This document shows, in pieces, positions 27,001-35,705 of a stretch of DNA of 64,000 bases; position 1 is the stretch's first letter; each line of letters begins with the position of its first letter. The DNA lies in assembly GCF_004366595.1 (NCBI RefSeq), contig NZ_SORE01000002.1, positions 248,001-312,000 on the forward strand, written 5' to 3'. The translations under genes were made by a program, and so were the position numbers. Origin of the DNA: Paraburkholderia rhizosphaerae. GTDB lineage: Bacteria; Pseudomonadota; Gammaproteobacteria; Burkholderiales; Burkholderiaceae. A model generated the notes under the pieces. That model was not told the DNA's origin. It did not search any database and worked only from the letters and a program-made list of their open reading frames with translations.

Positions 27001-27137
27001 GTTTCGACTTTACGAGCGCGCTCGCGGTGCAGTTGCTGAAGTCGATGGGGCCGGCGCTACAGCCGCTGCTCGATACGCCGGAGCAGCGCGCGGCGAAGCG
27101 CGTCGCAGCGGCGAGCGGCGAACCGCAGGCGCGATAG
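24048..27137 (+). CDS. Divergent class A penicillin-binding protein (transglycosylase + transpeptidase)
   Basis: Builds and cross-links peptidoglycan in the periplasm. The 1029-residue protein has one N-terminal membrane anchor (about 25-43). The GT51 part has catalytic Glu174 in LFIEDRHLL and the GGSTLATQIEKF motif. The transpeptidase part has Ser506-xx-Lys in LGSTAK, SVN at 612-614, and KTGTGD at 933-938. All three motif spacings are large: the 106 residues between SxxK and SxN and the roughly 320 before KTG imply inserts compared with E. coli PBP1a/1b. AAGGAG about ten bases before the ATG sets the start. Its stop is 3 bp from that of the convergent ROK gene. Confidence 0.88.
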   Translation: MNRPLLRVPPLRTIGTTSAWKWLKWGIFFAFLVAVAAGVRVVQIEMDTSRLQARYLSELTSEIGFTVATGPSDNIRFPKDGPYDIRLGYTLLPSIERRLRERGFTIASQARDSDRMLALADDGLFIPYEEKDQAGLRLYDSTGDALFGDDYPKRIYRSFDAIPPLVVNSLLFIEDRHLLDKDQPNRNPAIDWGRFGRALADQGARIFNHSQPQPGGSTLATQIEKFRHSPGGRTATPQEKLRQIASASVRAYLDGPRTMEVRQQIVMRYLNSVPLAAQSGIGEINGIGDGLAAWYGRDFDAVNLILKAPPTPENLPAQGLAFRQVLSLMIAQRGPSHFLLRRNADLASLTDSYLRLLASGGAISMSLRDAALAAPVQLHRSGLPPATESFVSRKAVTSLRSHLMTALGVNNLYDLDRLDLTATATLDNEVQQAVSDRLAAASTKDGARAAGLYGKDMLRPQDDPSKISFSFTLFEKNNGQNLMRVQTDSVNQPFDINQGARLNLGSTAKLRTIITYLQIVEELHGRYADMSPEELRAVKPDPSDLLTRWSIDYLLHTKDHSLDAMLDAAIERKYSASAGEMFYTGGGGQVFSNFESSDNGRILTVHRAFQHSVNLVFVRMMRDIVHYEMIQTSGPTTQWLDDPVARNTYLTRFADQESRVYVNRFYTKYHGKTQDEAIAALLRTVHKSPKRVATALRSAAPDGSQEWFNAQMRASLKGTPAATILDNEDLANLYSKYAIDKFNLNDRGYISKVHPLELWTVNYLRTHPDATLNDVQEASRDARTDAYKWLFKTRYHATQDRRIKRMIEQRAYEEIGASWRALGYPFSKLTPSYGAAIGASGDRPAALAELIGIVSNGGNRAPTHSITDLEFAKGTPYETRFTRAAAQPNQVVSPDIARVVQSLLHDVVAGGTAARLSQGLKFPNGETLQVIGKTGTGDQRFNVYAKGGRLIESRKVNRTGTFVFVIGDRYYGTLTALVHEPYAARFDFTSALAVQLLKSMGPALQPLLDTPEQRAAKRVAAASGEPQAR

Positions 27138-27140
27138 ACG

Positions 27141-28397
27141 TTAGTAACCGGCTTCGACCGCGGGCTTCAAAAACAGCTCATGCACCGGCGCGAAGTGCGC
27201 GTAAAGCGGCAAGATTGCGCCGCCCATCGCACGCGCATCCGCGCCGATCGTTCCTTCGAGCAATTGCGGTCGAACGATACCCTCCCATTCGAACCGGTCG
27301 AGCACGCGTTCGGTGCGCCGGATAATTTCGCGCACGAGCTGGCGGTCGAGTTCGCCGTCGATCACCACCGCCTCGAGGTCGAGCAACGCCGCTGCGTTGG
27401 TCAACGCGTTGGCGATGGCCGGACATGCGTTGTCGAGCCATTGCTCGGTCAGCCGCCATAAGTCGGCGGTCAACGCGCGATGGTCATGCGCGGCGGCGGG
27501 TGGCGCGCTTGCGTCCGCGAATAACTGCTCGAGCACAAAGCCGGATGCCGCATGCAGCAACTGGCGCGCCGGCTCGCGAGCGCGCCCGCCAAGAGGAATC
27601 GAGCCGACTGCGCCCGCGTTGTCGTGCGGGCCGCCATGCAGCCGCCCATCGATCACGAGACCGCCGCCGATAAACGTGCCGACAAACAGATACAGAAAGT
27701 TGTGAATGCCCCGCCCCTGGCCCATCACGAGCTCGGCCGCGCATGCGGCGGTCGTGTCCTTTGCGAATTCGACCGGCAAGCCGGTCATCGATGCGATCCG
27801 CGCGCGGATGTCGATGTCGTTCCATGCGTCGAGCGCATCGCGCGGCGCACCGAGAAACTCACGCCAGCCGCCGAGCCACAATGGTGCGGCAACGCCGACT
27901 CCGACCACATTGCGCTTCCTTGCCGCCCCCAATGCGTCGTTCACGCGCGCGAGCTTGATTTCCAGTGCAGGGAATAGCGTGCGCGGGTCCGGATACGCGT
28001 ACTCGAGCACTTCGCGGCAGCAGACGCGGCCGACGAAATCCATCGCCAGTACGTCGAGGCTGCGTCGTCCGACTTTCACGCCGATCGTGTACGCGCCTTC
28101 GGCACGCAACGCGATCGGCACCGACGGCTGGCCGATGCGCCCGCGCACGCGCGCCTGCTTGACCAGCAGGCCGTCGTCGATCAACCGGTCGACGATCATC
28201 GACACGGTTTGCATCGACAGTCGCGTGAGCCGACCGACATCAGCCTTCGGCAATGGGCCATGCAAGCGGATCGCCTGCAGCACGATGCGCTCGTTGAACT
28301 GGCGCATGCCGACCTGGTTCGAGCCGACCGTGCGCTTCAATGGAGAGCGGGTACCGGTGTCCATCGTCGTCGGCTTAAGCGGATCGGAGCCTGACAT
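27141..28397 (-). CDS. ROK-family transcriptional regulator
   Basis: 418 residues. The N-terminal winged helix is NERIVLQAIRLHGPLPKADVGRLTRLSMQTVSMIVDRL (about residues 35-72), followed by a ROK/actin-like ATPase fold (YTIGVKVGRRSLDVLAMDFVG; VGVGVAAPLWLG; the later IFLYLFVGTFIGGGLVIDG-type segment). It is the last gene of the importer operon, 12 bp after the ATPase. It probably represses that operon in the absence of sugar through the palindrome at 31555-31579. The canonical zinc-binding cysteine cluster is not obvious. Confidence 0.9.
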   Translation of the reverse strand: MSGSDPLKPTTMDTGTRSPLKRTVGSNQVGMRQFNERIVLQAIRLHGPLPKADVGRLTRLSMQTVSMIVDRLIDDGLLVKQARVRGRIGQPSVPIALRAEGAYTIGVKVGRRSLDVLAMDFVGRVCCREVLEYAYPDPRTLFPALEIKLARVNDALGAARKRNVVGVGVAAPLWLGGWREFLGAPRDALDAWNDIDIRARIASMTGLPVEFAKDTTAACAAELVMGQGRGIHNFLYLFVGTFIGGGLVIDGRLHGGPHDNAGAVGSIPLGGRAREPARQLLHAASGFVLEQLFADASAPPAAAHDHRALTADLWRLTEQWLDNACPAIANALTNAAALLDLEAVVIDGELDRQLVREIIRRTERVLDRFEWEGIVRPQLLEGTIGADARAMGGAILPLYAHFAPVHELFLKPAVEAGY

Positions 28398-28409
28398 TCA
28401 TGATGGCCA

Positions 28410-29210
28410 TCATGCGATTGCCTTGACATCCGCTTCCTTTGCGCCGGTCATGATCGCAACCGCCTCAGACATGTGAATGTCCTCGCGTTTGACGAGTGCC
28501 GCGCGCCGGCCGAGGCGCTGGATATGAATGCGGTCCGCGATCTCGAACACGTGCGGCATGTTGTGGCTGATCAGAATCACCGGTAGTCCGCGGTCGCGTA
28601 CGCGGCGAATCAGTTCGAGCACCATGTTGCCTTCCTTCACGCCGAGTGCGGCGGTCGGTTCGTCGAGAATCACAACGTGGCGCGCGAACGCCGCGCTGCG
28701 GGCCACCGCGACCCCTTGGCGCTGGCCGCCCGATAGCGTTTCGACGGCCTGACGCATCGAGCGGATGCCGATCTGCAAGTCCTTCATATGCGCGGTGGCC
28801 TCTTCGAGCATGCGGCGCTTGTCGATCATCTTGAACAGCGAGCCGCGCCAGCCTGGTTTCACCAGTTCGCGTGCGAGGAACAGGTTCTCCGCGATGCTCA
28901 TCGCCGGCGCGACGGCGAGGTCCTGGTACACCGTTTCGATGCCGTGGTCGCGCGCATCGAGCGGGCTGCGGAATTTGACCGGCTTGCCGTCGAGGCGGAT
29001 CTCGCCTTCATCCGGGAGCGTCGCGCCCGATAGCGCCTTGATCAGCGATGATTTGCCGGCGCCGTTGTCGCCGATCACCGCCATGATCTCGCCGGGCATC
29101 ACTTCGAAGTCGCAGCCGTCGAGCGCGGTGACGTGACCGTAACGTTTGATCAGGCCGCGCGCCTCGAGTACAGGCGTGGTGGAGGAAGAGGGAACGGATG
29201 TCGTCGACAT
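28410..29210 (-). CDS. frcA: FrcA-like sugar ABC importer ATPase (single NBD)
   Basis: 266 residues, one NBD: Walker A GDNGAGKSS, C-loop LSGGQRQGVAVARS, Walker B HVVILDEPTAALG and switch His in LISHNM. Single-NBD CUT2 ATPases of this size are typical of the FrcBCA fructose/ribose/mannose importer, unlike the two-NBD RbsA type seen twice elsewhere in this window. GGAG seven bases before the ATG at 29210 favours that start over the codon 12 bases upstream. Confidence 0.85.
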   Translation of the reverse strand: MSTTSVPSSSTTPVLEARGLIKRYGHVTALDGCDFEVMPGEIMAVIGDNGAGKSSLIKALSGATLPDEGEIRLDGKPVKFRSPLDARDHGIETVYQDLAVAPAMSIAENLFLARELVKPGWRGSLFKMIDKRRMLEEATAHMKDLQIGIRSMRQAVETLSGGQRQGVAVARSAAFARHVVILDEPTAALGVKEGNMVLELIRRVRDRGLPVILISHNMPHVFEIADRIHIQRLGRRAALVKREDIHMSEAVAIMTGAKEADVKAIA

Positions 29211-29302
29211 GACGGGCTCCATGCTTGAATGCGGTGCGAAAGATGAAGTCGCGTGGGCGCTAAGGCGAACGCAGTGACATAGAAGAAGCAGGCGGGCAGC
29301 GC

Positions 29303-30301
29303 CTAGCGCGCGCCGCGGCGCGACAGTTTGTCGGCGGCGACCGCGAGGATCACGAGAATGCCGGTGATCAACACCTGGTACACCGACGACACGCCGATCA
29401 GCGTCAATCCATTGCGGAACACGCCGACGATCAGCGCGCCCAGTAGCGTGCCGGCGATCGATCCGCGTCCGCCGAAGAGGCTCGTGCCACCGAGCACGAC
29501 CGCGGTAATGCTGTCGAGGTTTTCGGTTTGTCCGGCCTGCGGGTCGCCGACGCCGGTGCGCGACACGGACAGCAATGCAGCGATACCGTAGATCGCACCG
29601 GCCAGCGTATAAACGGTCAGCAGAATTTTCTGCGACGAAAGGCCCATCAAACGCGCCGCTTCCGCGTTATTGCCGAGCGCGTACAGATGCCGGCCCGGGA
29701 CCGTATCGCGCAACACGAACCATGTCGCGAGATACATCAGCAGCGTGAGCACCGTGCCGTATGTCACTTCAGCGGGCCCAAGCTTGAATGTGCTGCCAAA
29801 GAACATGATCGCGTCGGGCAGATTCGACACGCTTTCGGCGTTCGAGTAAATCTGCGTGAGCGCGAACGCGATATTCAATGTACCGAGGGTCACGATAAAC
29901 GACGGCAGCTTGATGCGCGTGATCAGCGCGCCGTTGAGCAGGCCAAACAGCGTGCTCGCGCCAATGCCGCACAGAATTGCGAGGATCGGCGGCACGCCGA
30001 GCACGACCGCGAATTTGGTCATCACGATCGAGCCGAACGCCATTACCATCCCGCACGACAGATCGATGCCGCCTGTCAGCACGATCAGCGTCTGGCCAAT
30101 CGCGATCACCGCGACCACCATCGTTTGTTGCAGAATCAACGATAGATTCTGCGCGGACAGAAAGCGGTCGCTTTGAGAAATAAAGAACGCGCATGCGAGC
30201 ACCAGCGCGATCAGCGGGCCGGCTTCGGCAAGCGATGGCAGGCGCTCGGTGAAGCGGCGGTGGTGGTCGTGAACGGGAGCGGCGGGGGTGGGAGTCGACA
30301 T
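29303..30301 (-). CDS. frcC: FrcC-like sugar ABC importer permease
   Basis: 332 residues, mostly hydrophobic, with CUT2 permease signatures: IVLTGGIDLSCGMVMAFGS near residue 75 and AVVLGGTSLFGGRGSIAGTLLGA towards the end. AGGAAA precedes the ATG at 30301. It lies between the ATPase gene and a 132-bp spacer with a long hairpin that separates it from the binding-protein gene. Confidence 0.85.
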   Translation of the reverse strand: MSTPTPAAPVHDHHRRFTERLPSLAEAGPLIALVLACAFFISQSDRFLSAQNLSLILQQTMVVAVIAIGQTLIVLTGGIDLSCGMVMAFGSIVMTKFAVVLGVPPILAILCGIGASTLFGLLNGALITRIKLPSFIVTLGTLNIAFALTQIYSNAESVSNLPDAIMFFGSTFKLGPAEVTYGTVLTLLMYLATWFVLRDTVPGRHLYALGNNAEAARLMGLSSQKILLTVYTLAGAIYGIAALLSVSRTGVGDPQAGQTENLDSITAVVLGGTSLFGGRGSIAGTLLGALIVGVFRNGLTLIGVSSVYQVLITGILVILAVAADKLSRRGAR

Positions 30302-30390
30302 GATGTGTTTCCTCGATGCGATGATGCAAAGACCGTTGCGTCTAACGTACTGCACGTGTGCGGTCGCACTGTGATGCGACGGCGATACCT

Positions 30391-30420
30391 GCGGTGCCGC
30401 GCGTGGCCGCGCAGCACCGC
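30391..30420 (-). promoter_or_regulatory. Long hairpin between binding-protein and permease genes
   Basis: GCGGTGC (30391-30397) pairs with GCACCGC (30414-30420) and GCGCG (30399-30403) with CGCGC (30408-30412), one mismatch between them and a TGGC loop. There is no T tract on the minus strand. It probably stabilises the upstream binding-protein message or partly blocks read-through to the permease. Confidence 0.55.
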
Positions 30421-30433
30421 GTGATGCGTGGCG

Positions 30434-31438
30434 TTACTTGTTACCCCAGCAGTTCTCGAGACCGAATGCTGTGTCCTTGCTATCGACGCCTGACTGCGCC
30501 TTATCGGTGATCAACGTGACGCCCGTGTCGTGATAGCCGGTCGGTTTCTTGCCGGTTTTCGCGTACTCGACGCCGGCATTCACACCGAGCTCGGCCATCT
30601 TCAGCGGGTATTGCTGCGAGGTCGCCGCGATCGCGCCGGCTTTCACGTTACGCACGCCTTCGCAGCCACCGTCGATCGATACGATCATCACGCTTTTGTC
30701 CTTGCCCGCGGCCTTGAGCGCGCGATAGGCACCGGCCGCGGCGGGTTCGTTGATCGTATAGACGACGTTGATGTCAGGCGCTTTTTGCAGGCAGTTTTCC
30801 ATCGCCGTTTGTCCCTTCGCCTGATCGCCGCGCGTGTCCTGGCTGCAGACGATCGACGGGTCGCCTTCCTTGATGCCAAAACCCTTCAGAAAGCCGTTAT
30901 GCCGCAGCACGCCGACCGACACACCGGGCGCGAGGTCGAGCGTCGCGATCTTCGCGGGCTTACCGCCCATCGCTGCTTTCGCGTATTCGCCGATCAGCAC
31001 ACCTGCCTTGAAGTTGTCGGTTGCAAAGAGCGCGTCGGTCGCATCTTGCGGTTCGGTCGGCGTATCGAGCGCAATCACGATGGCGCCGGCCGCGCGTGCC
31101 TTTTTGATGCTCGGCACGATCGCCTTCGTATCGCTTGGCGTGATCAGGATTGCCTTTGCGCCGGCCGTCAGCATGTTTTCGATTGCAGTCACCTGGCTCG
31201 CATTGTCGCCGTCGAACTTGCCGGCAGCGGTCATCAGCTTCGCACCGTCTTTTTGCGCAGCGGCCTCGGCGCCCTGACGCATCTTCACAAAGAACGGGTT
31301 GGTGTCGGTCTTCGTAATCAGACCGATCACAGGCTGGTCCGCTGCGTGGCTCGTACCGACGCACAACATGGCGGACGCCGCCGCGCACACAGCGACGATT
31401 CGCGTCAAGGCGCAAGGCACGCTCGATTTCAGGTTCAT
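30434..31438 (-). CDS. frcB: FrcB-like periplasmic sugar-binding protein
   Basis: 334 residues with a Sec signal peptide ([24 protein letters not shown]) and Peripla_BP_4 fold starting [28 protein letters not shown] upstream sets the ATG at 31438. The best family match I recognise is FrcB, the fructose-binding protein of FrcBCA; a single-NBD ATPase and a ROK regulator in the same operon agree with that. Ribose or mannose cannot be excluded. First gene of the operon. Confidence 0.82.
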   Translation of the reverse strand: MNLKSSVPCALTRIVAVCAAASAMLCVGTSHAADQPVIGLITKTDTNPFFVKMRQGAEAAAQKDGAKLMTAAGKFDGDNASQVTAIENMLTAGAKAILITPSDTKAIVPSIKKARAAGAIVIALDTPTEPQDATDALFATDNFKAGVLIGEYAKAAMGGKPAKIATLDLAPGVSVGVLRHNGFLKGFGIKEGDPSIVCSQDTRGDQAKGQTAMENCLQKAPDINVVYTINEPAAAGAYRALKAAGKDKSVMIVSIDGGCEGVRNVKAGAIAATSQQYPLKMAELGVNAGVEYAKTGKKPTGYHDTGVTLITDKAQSGVDSKDTAFGLENCWGNK

Positions 31439-31904
31439 GGAAACGCTCCTCCAGATAATTGACAACGACGTTATGGATTGCAGTCGATTCGATCGGGTGT
31501 GGGCGCGGTGGGCCGGCCTCCTTCTGTTCGTGCGCGATTGCGCTCGCGTGCGGGACTAAATCAATTTGTTTTATTTAGTACAGCAGCGAGGTGCTTGAGT
31601 GTCAAGGAACACGTCTTTTGTTGCGATGCGTGAAAGAGGCAGCGGCTATCCGCTGTGAGCGAGGCGGGTCAATGGAGAGAGGCGTTCATGCGACGCGTCG
31701 TCGATGCGTGAGAATGCGGGTAAATCAGGAGGACAGAGAAGTTCTTCGGCGCAATGTTCAGATCATTGCGCGGTATCATCGCGCGATTTTCAGGCGGACG
31801 ACGTCAAATCGATATGCATATCGGGGCGGCGGCGATGTAAAGGCAAGGCAAGTCGCACGCGCCAACTCGCCTTACCGCTCGGCTATTGTCCAAACCGGGA
31901 TCTG
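31439..31904. other. Intergenic region upstream of the Frc-like operon
   Basis: 466 bp between two minus-strand genes. It holds the operon promoter and palindrome described separately (31555-31605). In the remaining part, up to the amidohydrolase stop, I see no credible gene. Confidence 0.6.
31555..31605 (-). promoter_or_regulatory. Promoter with overlapping ROK-type operator
   Basis: On the minus strand, consensus TTGACA (31605-31600), 17-bp spacer, and TGTACT (31582-31577, 4 of 6) form a promoter. ACTAAAT (31555-31561) and ATTTAGT (31573-31579) are a perfect inverted repeat with an 11-bp AT-rich centre, lying across the -10 and start region. AT-rich palindromes are typical of ROK (NagC/Mlc) operators, so repression by the operon's own ROK protein is likely. 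Confidence 0.65.
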
Positions 31905-33152
31905 CTATCGCGCGAGTTCATCGAACTCGATTTTGCCGCCCTTCATCACGAGCGGAATACGCTCGCCTTGTCCGGTCAGGCAAGCGATATCCGTTAGCGG
32001 GTCGCCATCGACGACGATCATATCGGCCCACGCACCCGGTGCGATACAACCGAGCTTTTCCGGCAGCCCGAGCACTTCCGCCCCGACGACCGTCGCACTT
32101 CGGATCGCGTCGGCCGCGCCAAGCACATCGGCGCGAATCAGAAACTCGTTGCTTTGCAGCCGCTGCGACGGACCGAGCAGATCGGAGCCGAAGCCCATCT
32201 TCACGCCAGCGTGGCGGTAGATTTCGAGCGAACGTTTGCCAGCTTCGCGCACGTCCTCGATCTTGGCGACGCTTTCCTCCGCAAGCCCAAATTGCGCGCC
32301 TTCGCTTGCTAGCGCGTCGTACGTGACGAGCGTCGGCACCACATACGTACCGGCTTCGGCCATCAGCTTCGCGGTCGGCGCATCGATCAGATTGCCGTGC
32401 TCGATCGTGCGCACGCCACAGCGCACGACGCGTGCAATTGCTTCGGCGGTGTACGCGTGCGCCATCACATATGTATGTCGTGCACGCGCTTCATCGACGA
32501 TCGCGCGCACTTCGTCTTCCGCAAAGCCGAATGCGCCGACCGGATCGGTAGGCGACGCGACACCGCCGGACGCCATGATCTTCAGATGGTCGGCGCCCAT
32601 CTGCAGTTCTTCGCGCGCGGCCTTGCGCACTTCGTCGATGCCATCGGCAACGCGGGATAGCGCGCCGACTCGCACGCAGCAGCCGCATGGTGCGCTGTCG
32701 CCGAGATAGTCCGAGCGGGCACGCATGTCGCCGTGACCGCCGGTCGGACTCAGCGCGCGGCCGGCGACGAACATGCGCGGCCCGACCGCGAGCCCGCTTT
32801 CGATCGCCGTCTTGTGTGGCGCGTTTGCACCGCCCGCATCGCGTACCGTCGTGAAGCCGCGTCGTAGCATGCCGCGCATGATCGGCACCGAGCGCAACGT
32901 GACGAGCACATTCGGCATGTGTACCTGTTGCGACAGATTTAACTGCACAGCCACGACGTGCACATGCAGATCGATCAGGCCGGGCATCAACGTCTTGCCG
33001 CGCAGATCGATTACGCGCGCAACCGCGCTTTGCAGCGGCCTGTCGCTGACTTCCTTGATGAGGCCATCTTCGACCAGTACATCGCGCGTTTCCAGCATTT
33101 CGCCGCGCGTGGGGTCAAGCAGCGCGGCATTTTTGAACAGCGTACTTTCCAC
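31905..33152 (-). CDS. Metal-dependent amidohydrolase, prolidase-like
   Basis: Cytoplasmic hydrolase of 415 residues, amidohydrolase superfamily. Metal-ligand motifs are all present: LIDLHVHV, a likely carboxylated Lys in DHLKIMASGG, VMAHAYT, TIEHGNLID and Asp in GSDLLGP. This set fits the Xaa-Pro dipeptidase/arginine carboxypeptidase subgroup, and the late ADMIVVDGDPL is typical. GTG start with AGGAGGAAG. It follows the MFS gene by 68 bp, so the transporter may import its substrate, perhaps an N-acyl or dipeptide compound. Confidence 0.85.
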   Translation of the reverse strand: MESTLFKNAALLDPTRGEMLETRDVLVEDGLIKEVSDRPLQSAVARVIDLRGKTLMPGLIDLHVHVVAVQLNLSQQVHMPNVLVTLRSVPIMRGMLRRGFTTVRDAGGANAPHKTAIESGLAVGPRMFVAGRALSPTGGHGDMRARSDYLGDSAPCGCCVRVGALSRVADGIDEVRKAAREELQMGADHLKIMASGGVASPTDPVGAFGFAEDEVRAIVDEARARHTYVMAHAYTAEAIARVVRCGVRTIEHGNLIDAPTAKLMAEAGTYVVPTLVTYDALASEGAQFGLAEESVAKIEDVREAGKRSLEIYRHAGVKMGFGSDLLGPSQRLQSNEFLIRADVLGAADAIRSATVVGAEVLGLPEKLGCIAPGAWADMIVVDGDPLTDIACLTGQGERIPLVMKGGKIEFDELAR

Positions 33153-33220
33153 GTCTTCCTCCTGATTCGATCATCACACGAAGGGTGTACTGCGCGAGCG
33201 TGCGCATCGCGACCTTGTCG

Positions 33221-34591
33221 CTATGCCGTTTCATGCGCGGCAATGTCTTCGAGCGAACGGCCGCGCGTCGGTATGCCCATCACCAGCACTGAAACCGCGC
33301 CGAGCAGCAGCACGACGGTCGTCGTGCCGAACACGCCGCCGAAGCCGAACTTCGGAAACAGATAGCCAACCAGAATAGGCGATGCAATCGCGCCAATGCG
33401 GCCGATCGCCGATGCGAGGCCAGTGCCGGTCGTGCGCACCGCGGTCGGAAAGACTTCGGCCGTATAAGCGTAGACGCCTGCATAAGTGCCATTCATGAAG
33501 AACGACAGGCAGAAACCGGACAGCATGATCTCGCGGCCGGTGGTCGCAAACGCCATGCCGAGCGCGCACGCGCCGCCGAGCACCATATAAGTCGCGATGG
33601 TGGCCTGCCGGCCGATTTTTTCGTTCAGCCACGACGCGCTGAAATAGCCGGGAATCTGCGCGAGATAGATACCGACCGAATAGCCGAAGCTTTGCGTGAT
33701 GCTCATTCCGCGCTGCACGAGGAGGCCCGGAATCCACGTGAAAAACGCGTAGTAGCTGAAGGTGATCGACAACCACATCAACCACGTCATCGCGGTGATG
33801 CGGCTGCGAGGACCCGTCCAAAGCGCACGAAAATTCGCGAGCAGGGTGCCGGTTGCGGGTTGGCCCGCATTGCGCGCCGCGCCGCTCGCCGGCTCGGGCG
33901 CAGGCAATGCGATACCGCGCCCAGCGAATTCAGTTTCGATTTTCGTCAGCACACGGTCCGCTTCCGCGGTGTGGCCGCGGCTTTCAAGCCAGCGCGGCGA
34001 TTCGGGCAGCGCGCGTCGCCACCACAGCAGCATCACAACTGGCAACGCGGTGATGTACAGCACGATGCGCCAGCCTTGCGGAAAGGCCGGCACGATGAAG
34101 TAACCGAGCAGCGCCGCGCCAACGAAGCCGAACGAAAAGAACCCGGCAAGCGAGCCGGTAAATAGCCCTCGATAGCGCCGCGCGACGAACTCCGCGAGAT
34201 AAGGCGCGATGATCGCGCTTTCCGCGCCGGTGCCAATACCCGCGACGATTCGCGACGCGAGAAACGTTGGCCACGTATTCGTCATCGCGCTCACGACCGT
34301 TGCGACGCTGTATAGCAGCAATGCCCACATCATCACTTTGCGGCGTCCAATCAGATCGCCGAGGGTGCCGGCCGACAGCGCACCGAAAAAGTAACCGATG
34401 AAATTGCCGCTGCCGAGCACGCCGGTCTGCACGCTCGTCAGCGCCCAATCGTGCCGCAGCACCGGCAGCACGAACGCGACGATCGCGGCATCCATCGCAT
34501 CGAAGGTGTAGCCGAGTCCGCCCATCAATAACAGGCGCTTGTGGAAAATCCCAAACGGCAGGCGTTCGATGCGACCGGAAATCGTCGACAC
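33221..34591 (-). CDS. MFS transporter, sugar/aromatic-acid porter type
   Basis: Inner-membrane proton symporter of 456 residues with 12 predicted helices. GYTFDAMDAAIVAFVLPVL in helix 1, GTLGDLIGRRKVMMW (motif A) and LPESPRWLESRGHTAEAD in the central loop fit the AAHS/SP porter families. GTG start after GGGAGAG. It forms an operon with the amidohydrolase and is divergent from a LysR regulator. The substrate is not evident. Confidence 0.88.
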   Translation of the reverse strand: MSTISGRIERLPFGIFHKRLLLMGGLGYTFDAMDAAIVAFVLPVLRHDWALTSVQTGVLGSGNFIGYFFGALSAGTLGDLIGRRKVMMWALLLYSVATVVSAMTNTWPTFLASRIVAGIGTGAESAIIAPYLAEFVARRYRGLFTGSLAGFFSFGFVGAALLGYFIVPAFPQGWRIVLYITALPVVMLLWWRRALPESPRWLESRGHTAEADRVLTKIETEFAGRGIALPAPEPASGAARNAGQPATGTLLANFRALWTGPRSRITAMTWLMWLSITFSYYAFFTWIPGLLVQRGMSITQSFGYSVGIYLAQIPGYFSASWLNEKIGRQATIATYMVLGGACALGMAFATTGREIMLSGFCLSFFMNGTYAGVYAYTAEVFPTAVRTTGTGLASAIGRIGAIASPILVGYLFPKFGFGGVFGTTTVVLLLGAVSVLVMGIPTRGRSLEDIAAHETA

Positions 34592-34725
34592 GGTTTGTCT
34601 CTCCCTTTGTGATGAACGGCGCTTGTGAAGCGGACGTCGCGCGTTTCTCTGCGCGCGTGAGGACTACGTCGCGCGATGCATTGCGCAACCTGCACGGCCG
34701 ATTCTAGGGCCTCGGCTAACGTCAC

Positions 34726-34745
34726 AAATATTTATAATCGTGATT
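34726..34745. promoter_or_regulatory. Divergent promoter and candidate LysR site
   Basis: AAATATTT (34726-34733), TATAAT on the plus strand (34733-34738) and the palindrome AATCGTGATT (34736-34745) are packed in 20 bp of the 184-bp divergent gap. LysR proteins bind short dyads of this sort close to their own promoter. No -35 match is seen 17 bp upstream. Confidence 0.4.
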
Positions 34746-34775
34746 CGCCACATAAACGTAATGAATGAGGCTGGG

Positions 34776-35705
34776 ATGAATTTCAGAACACTCGATCTGA
34801 ATTTGCTCAAGGTGTTCGAGGCGCTGATGTCCGAGGGCGCGGTCACGCGAGCCGCGTCGAAGCTGTCGCTGACGCAGCCGGCGGTAAGCAATGCGTTGAG
34901 CCGCTTGCGCGAAGCGTTTGACGATCCGCTGTTCGTGCGCAACGGCGCCGGCGTTACGCCGACACAGCGCGCGATTGCGTTGTGGGGGCCGGTCGGCGAA
35001 TCGTTATCGCGCATCCGCGCGGCGCTCGATGAAGAGACGTTCTCCGCCGAAACCGCGCAAGCGAGCTTCAGCCTGTCGATGTCCGACTATGTGGCCGGGA
35101 TCGTGATGCCGCGGCTGATTGCGCGCTTTGGCACGTCCGCGCCGGGGCTGCGCTTTCATTCGGTGCCGAACATGCTGGTCGATGCGCCGACTTTGCTCGA
35201 GGACAATCGCGTCGATTGCCTGATCGGCGTGTACGTGAACGAGACTTTGCCGCCCGCGTATATCCGCTCCCGTTCGCTGTGGACCGTCGACTATGCATGC
35301 CTGATGCGGCGCGATCATCCGCTCGCGAGTGCCGGCCGTCTAACCATGCGGCGCTTTCTCAGCGCGCGGCACGTCGATATCAGCCTCGCCGGACAAACGC
35401 TGCCGTCATTCGACATTTTTCTGGCATCACACGGACTGAAGCGTAATCTGGTCTCAACCGTCAATCACTATACGGTCGCGAGCGAAATGATCCGCGCCAG
35501 CGACCTGATCGCGGTGATGCCGCGCGACTTGTGCGAACGCTTCGGCATGAGCGGCGACCTGGTCGGCGTGCGTGCGCCGCTCGAGGCGCCTGAACGCGTG
35601 ATCAGTCTGTTCTGGCATCAACGCAACGAAACCGTGCCGGCGCACCGATGGTTGCGTGAGCAACTGGTTGGCATGTTTGGCGATAATGATGCACGTCATT
35701 CATGA
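34776..35705 (+). CDS. LysR-family transcriptional regulator
   Basis: 309 residues starting MNFRTLDLNLLKVFEALM. The N-terminal helix-turn-helix is AVTRAASKLSLTQPAVSNALSRLREAFDDPLFVR, followed by the substrate-binding domain (SLSMSDYVAGIVMPRL). GAGG about eight bases upstream favours the ATG at 34776. It is closest to the NodD/NahR-like branch by its start. By divergent position it is the likely regulator of the MFS-amidohydrolase pair. Confidence 0.9.
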   Translation: MNFRTLDLNLLKVFEALMSEGAVTRAASKLSLTQPAVSNALSRLREAFDDPLFVRNGAGVTPTQRAIALWGPVGESLSRIRAALDEETFSAETAQASFSLSMSDYVAGIVMPRLIARFGTSAPGLRFHSVPNMLVDAPTLLEDNRVDCLIGVYVNETLPPAYIRSRSLWTVDYACLMRRDHPLASAGRLTMRRFLSARHVDISLAGQTLPSFDIFLASHGLKRNLVSTVNHYTVASEMIRASDLIAVMPRDLCERFGMSGDLVGVRAPLEAPERVISLFWHQRNETVPAHRWLREQLVGMFGDNDARHS

